A stretch of 64,000 nucleotides of DNA from Clostridiales bacterium (lineage in GTDB: Bacteria > Bacillota > Clostridia > Oscillospirales > Oscillospiraceae). The stretch is taken from assembly GCA_022774865.1 (NCBI GenBank), contig JALFLH010000015.1, positions 1 to 64,000 of the forward strand. Reading direction: 5' to 3'. The stretch's first letter is position 1, and each line of letters opens with the position of its first letter. Under the pieces are notes generated by a model. It saw only the letters and a program-made list of their open reading frames with translations. It did not search any database and was not told where the DNA came from. Of this stretch, positions 57,831 through 64,000 are shown piece after piece. Made by a program: the position numbers and the translations under genes.

Positions 57831-58631
57831 ATGGATCGACTGAAAGGGAAGGTTGCCATCGTGACCGGCTCCACCAGCGGAATCGGCGCGGGAATCGCGC
57901 AGCAGTTCGCGGCGGAAGGCGCGAAGGTTGTCATCTGCGGCCGCCGGGAGGCGAAGGGACAGGCAATTGTGGACGGCATCGCCCGGAACGGCGGCGAGGC
58001 AAGCTACCATTTTATGGATGTGACCCAGACCGACAGCATGGAAGCGCTGATGAAGGATACCGCAGAAAAATACGGAAAGATCGACATTCTGGTGAATAAC
58101 GCCGCCAATGTGGGGCTGAAGGACGGGCGCGTGGATGAGCTGACGCTGGAGATGTGGGATCAGATTTTCCAGAGTGACCTCCGGGGCACCTTCTACGCCA
58201 CCTGGTGTGTCCTGCCCTATATGCGGGAGAAGCAAAGCGGTTCCATCATCAACATCGGCTCCATGGCCTCCTGCGGCGGCGATCTGGGCTCCACCGCTTA
58301 CGCCTGCGCGAAAGCCGGCGTGGATATGCTGACCAAGTCCACCGCCCTGCAGTACGGCAAGGAGAACATCCGCTGCAACTGCGTCCGGCCGGGTCTGATT
58401 GTCACGCCGGAGAACGAGAACCGGGTTCCCCAGGCGCTGAAGGACGTTTTCCTGAACAATATCATGGTAGACCGGTATGGAAAGCCGTCGGATATTGCCA
58501 ATATGTGCGTATACCTTGCCTCCGATGAAAGCGCCTATTTCACCGGACAGGTGGTCACGGTGGACGGCGGCCTGAACGCCCATGTTTCCACCGTGGGCGA
58601 GTTCCGGAAAATGCAGTCGAGAACCTGGTAA
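57831..58631 (+). CDS. SDR-family oxidoreductase, possibly hydroxysteroid dehydrogenase-like
   Basis: VTGSTSGIGAGIAQQF, DILVNNAANVG, YACAKAG, RCNCVRPGLI; C-terminal tail GGLNAHVSTVGEFRKM. Confidence 0.9.
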   Translation: MDRLKGKVAIVTGSTSGIGAGIAQQFAAEGAKVVICGRREAKGQAIVDGIARNGGEASYHFMDVTQTDSMEALMKDTAEKYGKIDILVNNAANVGLKDGRVDELTLEMWDQIFQSDLRGTFYATWCVLPYMREKQSGSIINIGSMASCGGDLGSTAYACAKAGVDMLTKSTALQYGKENIRCNCVRPGLIVTPENENRVPQALKDVFLNNIMVDRYGKPSDIANMCVYLASDESAYFTGQVVTVDGGLNAHVSTVGEFRKMQSRTW

Positions 58632-58640
58632 TGGGACAAA

Positions 58641-58675
58641 AAAGTCCACTCCATCGCGGAGTGGACTTTCGTTTT
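58641..58675. terminator. Terminator between SDR and upp
   Basis: AAAGTCCACTCC / GGAGTGGACTTT + CGTTTT. Confidence 0.85.
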
Positions 58676-59303
58676 ACTTGGTGCCGAAGATCCGGTCGCC
58701 GGCATCGCCCAGACCGGGCAGGATGTAGGCGTTATCGTTCAGCTTCTCATCCAGAGCGGCCAGATAGATCTCCACATCGGGGTGCGCCTTCTGAACGGCC
58801 TCCACGCCCTCGGGCGCGCCGATGATGTTCATCATGATGATGTTCCGGCAGCCGTGCTGCTTCAGGAAGGAGATGGCGGCAACGGCGCTGCCACCCGTGG
58901 CCAGCATGGGGTCCACTACGAACACCTGCCGGTTTCCGATGTCATCGGGCAGCTTGCAGTAGTATTCCACGGGCTTGTGGGTTTCCGGGTCCCGGTACAG
59001 GCCGATATGCCCCACCTTGGCGGAGGGAATCAGGGAAACCATGCTGTCCACCATGCCCAGACCGGCGCGCAGGATGGGGACGATGGCCAGCTTCTTGCCG
59101 GCAAGCACCCGGCATTTGGCGGTCATCAGCGGCGTTTCCACCTCCACTTCCCGGGTGGGCAGATTCCGGGTGGCCTCGTAGCACATCAGCCCCGCAATTT
59201 CGCCGACGATTTCACGGAACTCCTTGACGCCGGTTCTTTTGCTGCGCAGAATGGCCAGCTTGTGCTGAATCAGGGGATGGTCGAGTACGTGTACATTTGC
59301 CAT
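58674..59303 (-). CDS. upp: Uracil phosphoribosyltransferase
   Basis: [41 protein letters not shown]. Confidence 0.97.
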   Translation of the reverse strand: MANVHVLDHPLIQHKLAILRSKRTGVKEFREIVGEIAGLMCYEATRNLPTREVEVETPLMTAKCRVLAGKKLAIVPILRAGLGMVDSMVSLIPSAKVGHIGLYRDPETHKPVEYYCKLPDDIGNRQVFVVDPMLATGGSAVAAISFLKQHGCRNIIMMNIIGAPEGVEAVQKAHPDVEIYLAALDEKLNDNAYILPGLGDAGDRIFGTK

Positions 59304-59353
59304 GGTGTTATTTCTCCTTTTTCATTGTGCCCGCGCTGCGGACAACGATTTTT

Positions 59354-60088
59354 TCATAACTGACTGCTTTCGGCTTTCTGCTTCTCCAGCCGTTCCCGCT
59401 CGGCCTGGGAAAGCCGCAGATAATTTGGCGTCAGTTCGCCGCCGCTGGGCGCCAGTCCCGCAGCCGCCTGCTGCGCCGCCAGAATCGCCACACCCACGGC
59501 GCGCTGGTGCATCCGGTGCTCCGGTGGCAGTACCAGCGCAGGAATATCCTTCGAAAGTGTATTATAGCACAGAACCGCGCCGTCTCCAACCAGAAAAACG
59601 GGTTTTTCCAGATTTTTTATTTCCTCCCCCAGCTCCGTCAGGGAAAGAGCCCGGTCGGGCGCCAGGCGGGTGAGCGTCCCCCGCTCCGCCCGGAACAGGG
59701 CGTTGTAGACCTGGCTGCGGCGGGCGTCCATCACCGGACAGACGTAGCCGTCCCACACGCCCAGCCCTTCGGCCATGGCTTCCAGTGTGGAGACGCCGTA
59801 GCAGGGAATGTCCCGCCCCCAGGAAAAGCCTTTGGCGGCGGCCGCGCCGATGCGCACGCCGGTGAAGGAGCCGGGGCCATGGGCGGCAGCCACAGCGGTC
59901 ACGTCCTGCGCCGTTTTGCCGCACTGCTTCAGAAGATTCTCCGCCATGACCAGCAGCGTCTGGCTGTGGGTCAGGCCTGTATTCTGATAGACCTCCCCCA
60001 GCAGGCGGGGCGGTTCCAGCAGCGCCACGGAAGCCGCTTTGGCGGAGGTTTCAAAGGCTAAGATCAGCAAGGTGTTCCCCTCCCTCAA
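59354..60088 (-). CDS. tsaB: tRNA t6A biosynthesis protein TsaB
   Basis: ILAFETSAKAASVAL, GPGSFTGVRIGAAAAKGFSW; true start probably near 60070. Confidence 0.94.
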   Translation of the reverse strand: MREGNTLLILAFETSAKAASVALLEPPRLLGEVYQNTGLTHSQTLLVMAENLLKQCGKTAQDVTAVAAAHGPGSFTGVRIGAAAAKGFSWGRDIPCYGVSTLEAMAEGLGVWDGYVCPVMDARRSQVYNALFRAERGTLTRLAPDRALSLTELGEEIKNLEKPVFLVGDGAVLCYNTLSKDIPALVLPPEHRMHQRAVGVAILAAQQAAAGLAPSGGELTPNYLRLSQAERERLEKQKAESSQL

Positions 60089-60488
60089 TGGTGATGCGCC
60101 GGGTATTCTCTCCCAGCTTTTCCAGATTCACGGTCACGGCGTTTTCCATGGCGTCGGCCACGTTTTCGCTCCACTCCACGGCGCAGACGCCGCCCCGCTC
60201 CAGATAGTCCTCCCAGCCGATGTCCCACAGGTCGTCGGACGAGCGCAGACGGTACATATCAAAGTGAAACAGCGGAATCCGGCCGCTTAAATATTCGTTG
60301 ACGATGGTATAGGTGGGGCTGGTGACCGTGTCGGTGCAGCCAAGCCCCCGGGCAAGTCCCCGGGTAAAGGCGGTTTTTCCGGCGCCCAGATCGCCCCGGT
60401 AGGCCACCACCGAGCCGGGCGTCAGAACCCGTCCCAGCGCCGCGCCCACCGCTTCCGTCTCCTCCGGGGAGCCGGTAATATATTCCAT
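60051..60488 (-). CDS. tsaE: tRNA t6A biosynthesis ATPase TsaE
   Basis: VVAYRGDLGAGKTAFTRGLARGLG, VTSPTYTIVNEY, HFDMYRL. Confidence 0.96.
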   Translation of the reverse strand: MEYITGSPEETEAVGAALGRVLTPGSVVAYRGDLGAGKTAFTRGLARGLGCTDTVTSPTYTIVNEYLSGRIPLFHFDMYRLRSSDDLWDIGWEDYLERGGVCAVEWSENVADAMENAVTVNLEKLGENTRRITIEGGEHLADLSL

Positions 60489-60537
60489 AGATATTCCTTC
60501 TTTCTGCCGCGCCCAAACCTTCCCCCTGAGGAAGGTT

Positions 60538-61596
60538 TTATTTTGCGTTCTTCAGTTTCTCCGCCTGATCGGCAGTGGCAAGGGCGTTGATGATCTCGTC
60601 CAGATCGCCGTCCATGACGGCGTCAATTTTATACAGCGTCAGGCCGACCCGGTGGTCGGTCACCCGACCCTGGGGGAAATTATAGGTGCGGATGCGCTCG
60701 TTGCGCATTCCGGTGCCCACCTGACTGCGGCGCAGTCCCGTCACCTCCGATTCCACCCGGCTCTGCTCCATCTCGTAGAGCTTGGAGGCCAGCATCCGCA
60801 TACATTTTTCCCGGTTCTGCACCTGACTGCGTTCCTCCTGACAGGCCACCACAATGCCCGTGGGCTTGTGGATCAGCCGGACGGCGGAGGAGGTTTTGTT
60901 GATATGCTGGCCGCCGGCTCCGGAGGAACGGTAGACCTGCATCTCGATATCCGCCGGATTGATCTGCACATCCACCTCTTCCATCTCCGGCAGCACGGCC
61001 ACGGTGGCGGTGGAGGTGTGCACCCGGCCGCCGGATTCGGTCTCCGGCACCCGCTGTACCCGGTGGACGCCGGACTCATATTTGAGCCGGGAATAGGCGC
61101 CCCGGCCCTCCACGATAAAGTCCGCTTCCTTCACGCCGCCCAGCTCCGTGTCGTTATAGTTCAGCAGCTCGATCCTCCAGCCCATTTTTGCGGCGTACAT
61201 GGAGTACATCCGAAACAGGCTGTGGGCAAACAGGGCGCTTTCCTCGCCGCCCACGCCGCCCCGGATCTCCATGATGACGCTCTTGTCGTCGTTGGGGTCT
61301 TTGGGCAGCAGCAGAATCTGCAGCTTTTCATAGAGCACTTCTTTTTCGGCCTTGGCGGCGGCGAAGGACTCCTGACAGAGTTCCTTCATGTCCGGTTCGG
61401 CCATCAGCTCCTGGGCGTCGCCCATCTCCCGCTCCGCCGCCTGATAGGCGCGGTATACCCCGATGATGGGCTCCAGTTCATTTTTCTCCCGCAGCAGCCG
61501 GGCAGCCTTTTGGGGATCGGCATAAAAATCCGGCTGCTCCGACCGGGCGCAGAGTTCATCGTAGCGGTTTTCCACCGCCCGCAGTTTTTCAAGCAT
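60538..61596 (-). CDS. prfA: Peptide chain release factor 1
   Basis: YRSSGAGGQHINKTSSAVRLIHKPTGIVVACQEERSQVQN; RF1-type N-terminus. Confidence 0.96.
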   Translation of the reverse strand: MLEKLRAVENRYDELCARSEQPDFYADPQKAARLLREKNELEPIIGVYRAYQAAEREMGDAQELMAEPDMKELCQESFAAAKAEKEVLYEKLQILLLPKDPNDDKSVIMEIRGGVGGEESALFAHSLFRMYSMYAAKMGWRIELLNYNDTELGGVKEADFIVEGRGAYSRLKYESGVHRVQRVPETESGGRVHTSTATVAVLPEMEEVDVQINPADIEMQVYRSSGAGGQHINKTSSAVRLIHKPTGIVVACQEERSQVQNREKCMRMLASKLYEMEQSRVESEVTGLRRSQVGTGMRNERIRTYNFPQGRVTDHRVGLTLYKIDAVMDGDLDEIINALATADQAEKLKNAK

Positions 61597-61653
61597 GGTA
61601 TTCTCCTATGGGGATTTTTCAGTATGATATCAGCAAAATGGGGAATTGTAAAC

Positions 61654-62469
61654 CTAGTCGGGCCGGTACACGTTCAGCACGCAGCTCGCGGTATCGGTCA
61701 GGCGCGGCGTGGCGGCCAGGCGGGCGGCTCCCGCCCTGCCGATGCGGTAGAGATGGGGCGTCATGCTCAGCAGATTCTGCACCTGCGTCCCCTCCACGGT
61801 AAAGGAAAACCGGATCGGGACAGACTGCACCAGCGAAAAACCGGGCAGCACCGGGACGGTGTCCTTTTCCTTGAATTTCAGTTCGGGATAGATGATGGAC
61901 TTCAGTCCAAGCAGATGATCCTGCGCGGCCAGCACCTGAAAATACAGCCCGTCCGGGCGCAGAACCCGGCGGAATTCCTCTGCGGCGGTCAGGGCAAACA
62001 GGCTGGTCACAACCCCCGCTTCCCCGTCCGCCACCGGAAGATGGGCAGCGGTGCCGCAGAGCCACAGGGCGTTTTTGTATTTTCCGGCGGCGCAGCGGAC
62101 GGCCTCCTTGGAAATGTCCAGCCCTGTCAGCTCCGCGCCCAGAGCATCCGCCAGTTGGGTGGAGTAGTATCCCTCGCCGCAGCCCACGTCCAGCACCGGC
62201 CCCCGGGCGCCCAGCGCCGCCGCGGTATCGCAGAGGGTGCGGGCAATGGGGGCGTAAAAGCCTGCGTCCAGAAAGACCCTGCGGGAGAGCACCTGCTCCC
62301 GGGTGTCCCCGGGGTGAAGGGATTTCTTCTGCTGTACGGTCAGAAGGTTCACATACCCCTGCCGTGCGATATCGAAGCTGTGGCGGTTTTCACAGGCGAA
62401 TTCCCGCTCCCGGCGCGTAAGCGCCCCGCCGCAGATGGGACAGACTAATTCCATATGGCATTCCTCCAT
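61654..62469 (-). CDS. RlmA-like 23S rRNA (guanine) methyltransferase
   Basis: CPICGGALTRREREFACENRHSFDIARQGYVNLL, VLDVGCGEGYYSTQLA. Confidence 0.92.
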   Translation of the reverse strand: MEECHMELVCPICGGALTRREREFACENRHSFDIARQGYVNLLTVQQKKSLHPGDTREQVLSRRVFLDAGFYAPIARTLCDTAAALGARGPVLDVGCGEGYYSTQLADALGAELTGLDISKEAVRCAAGKYKNALWLCGTAAHLPVADGEAGVVTSLFALTAAEEFRRVLRPDGLYFQVLAAQDHLLGLKSIIYPELKFKEKDTVPVLPGFSLVQSVPIRFSFTVEGTQVQNLLSMTPHLYRIGRAGAARLAATPRLTDTASCVLNVYRPD

Positions 62470-62519
62470 TGCTTATCATACCCCATTTTATCCGCTTCGT
62501 CAAACAAATCTGAAGGGAG

Positions 62520-63200
62520 TTGGCATCCTTGCGGCGAATTTTTGCGGTCATTCTCTGCGCGGCGCTGCTGGTCTTACCGGTGCGGGCGGAAGCCGCGCCG
62601 AAATACGCGGCGCTGACCTTTGACGACGGCCCCTCCGGCCGGTTCACCCGGCGGCTGCTGGACGGGCTGGCGGCGCGGCAGGTTCGGGCGACCTTTATGC
62701 TCTGCGGCTACCGCATTGCGGACTATCCCGGGGAAGCCCGGCGGATCTGGGAGGAGGGACATGAAATTGCCATCCACGGCTACTCCCACAATTCCATGTG
62801 CGCCATGACGAAGCAGCAGATCGTCCGGGAAATTGAAAACACCGTCTCCCGGCTGCCGGAGGGCTGTGCGCCGGTGTTCCTGCGCCCGCCCGGGGGGCTT
62901 TGCAGCGATGCCGTCAACGCCGCGGCGAAGGAAATGGGTCTGGCGGTGCTGACGTGGTCGGTGGACCCCAAGGATTGGGCTACCCATGACACGGACGCCA
63001 TCGTCCGCCGGGTGACACAGCAGACGAAGGACGGGGATGTGATTCTGCTGCACGATATGTCGGACAGCTCAGTGGACGCCGCGCTTCAGATCATCGACAT
63101 CCTGTCCCGGCAGGGGTTCCGGTTTGTCACCGCGTCGGAGCTGGCCGCCCGCAGGGTGAATTCCGTCATTCCCGGACAGGTCTACTGCCGGTTTCCGTAA
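62520..63200 (+). CDS. Polysaccharide deacetylase family protein
   Basis: KYAALTFDDGPSGRFTRRLLDGL, HEIAIHGYSHNSMC, FLRPPGGLCSD. Confidence 0.93.
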   Translation: MASLRRIFAVILCAALLVLPVRAEAAPKYAALTFDDGPSGRFTRRLLDGLAARQVRATFMLCGYRIADYPGEARRIWEEGHEIAIHGYSHNSMCAMTKQQIVREIENTVSRLPEGCAPVFLRPPGGLCSDAVNAAAKEMGLAVLTWSVDPKDWATHDTDAIVRRVTQQTKDGDVILLHDMSDSSVDAALQIIDILSRQGFRFVTASELAARRVNSVIPGQVYCRFP

Positions 63201-63323
63201 TTTGGGGTCTGTATACAATGGGGGTTGGATTGACAGCCCGCCGTGCTTGCGCCGCTCTCCGCCGGATAGAGCCTGCACCCGGCGGGGTAGAGCGCGGGAC
63301 GGGAAAGGTAACGGCGGCGGATA

Positions 63324-63352
63324 TTGACAGGCAGAATCAAAACCAGTATAAT
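63324..63352 (+). promoter_or_regulatory. Consensus sigma-A promoter upstream of plsY-like gene
   Basis: TTGACA - 17 bp - TATAAT, all 12 hexamer positions consensus. Confidence 0.8.
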
Positions 63353-63419
63353 GGAGCCAATCCAATTCCATTATTAGAAGTTTTTGTATGTTCCGACCTG
63401 CTTTATGGAGGACTGCTTT

Positions 63420-64000
63420 ATGATGCGCGTACTTCCCTATGTCCTGCTCGGTTATCTGTCTGGCAGCCTGCTTTGGGCAAAGTTTTACGGACGCCTGGTG
63501 GCCAAAACGGACATCACCGCCCTCAGCCCCGATGGCAATCCGGGCGCTTCCAATGCTTTTCAGTTTGGCGGCTTCTGGTGCGGCTGCCTGACGCTGTGCT
63601 GCGACATCCTGAAGGGCTTTCTGCCCGTCATGCTCTATCGCCGGGGCGCGGCGGATTTCCCGGCCATCGGGCTGGCTTTTGTGATGGCCGCGCCGGTGGT
63701 AGGCCATGCCTATTCCATATTCCACCGGTTCCGGGGCGGGAAAGGCATTGCCGTTTCCTTCGGCTGCCTGCTGGGACTGGCGCCCGATCTCCGTCCCGCG
63801 CTGGTGCTGGCGGTGGTGTTTATTGTGTTTTCCGCTGTAATCAGAATTTCACCCCATTATTACCGCACGCTGGCTACATATGTGGTGGCGGTGCCCGTGC
63901 TTTTTCAGATCGTACCGGTCTGGCCGATCCGCGCAGGCTTCCTGCTGATTGCCGGAACCGTAATCCTCAAGCTGCTGTGCAGCAAGGAAGAGAAAGAAAA
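63420..64000 (+). CDS. PlsY-like glycerol-3-phosphate acyltransferase, truncated by window end
   Basis: LLGYLSGSLLWAKFYGRL, SPDGNPGASNAFQFGG, HAYSIFHRFRGGKGIAVSFG; open to 64000. Confidence 0.8.
   Translation, partial: MMRVLPYVLLGYLSGSLLWAKFYGRLVAKTDITALSPDGNPGASNAFQFGGFWCGCLTLCCDILKGFLPVMLYRRGAADFPAIGLAFVMAAPVVGHAYSIFHRFRGGKGIAVSFGCLLGLAPDLRPALVLAVVFIVFSAVIRISPHYYRTLATYVVAVPVLFQIVPVWPIRAGFLLIAGTVILKLLCSKEEKE

Noticed and set aside
60652-62448. 598-aa plus-strand ORF
   Set aside because: Antisense to prfA and the rRNA methyltransferase gene.

Overview
This 64-kb window is a GC-rich Firmicutes chromosome segment, probably class Clostridia / Oscillospirales (inferred from gene content, not searched). 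It spans the replication-origin neighbourhood: typA, capA-like, rpmH-rnpA-yidD-yidC-jag, an XRE/RHH divergon, guaB, yitT, dnaA-oriC-dnaN-S4-recF-gyrB-gyrA-rnhA-remB. Further right are a thioesterase/HtrA/two-component block, uppP, a reverse-rubrerythrin/rubredoxin/Fur-family locus, rsmG, GluQRS, spoIIE, larE-larB-larC facing a CbiM(N)QO nickel/cobalt transporter, an SPFH/zinc-ribbon/TPM operon, a uracil permease, udk-murI, upp, tsaB-tsaE-prfA and a plsY-like gene cut by the window end. Most of the window is ordinary housekeeping. The main accessory island is a decayed ~1.9-kb integrative element inserted in the 3' end of a reverse-rubrerythrin gene. It has a duplicated gene end, a truncated arm-binding integrase, GTACAA repeats at both ends, and tandem paralogous small genes of unknown function under three near-identical promoters. 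Other points of interest are a second tight DnaA-box cluster 8 kb from dnaA, LarBCE without LarA, a PspA-less YdjGHI-like operon, a probable attenuator in the uracil permease leader, a truncated deoR scar and an SDR resembling hydroxysteroid dehydrogenases. No rRNA, tRNA or CRISPR array was recognised. All family names come from reading the proteins; no database search was run.
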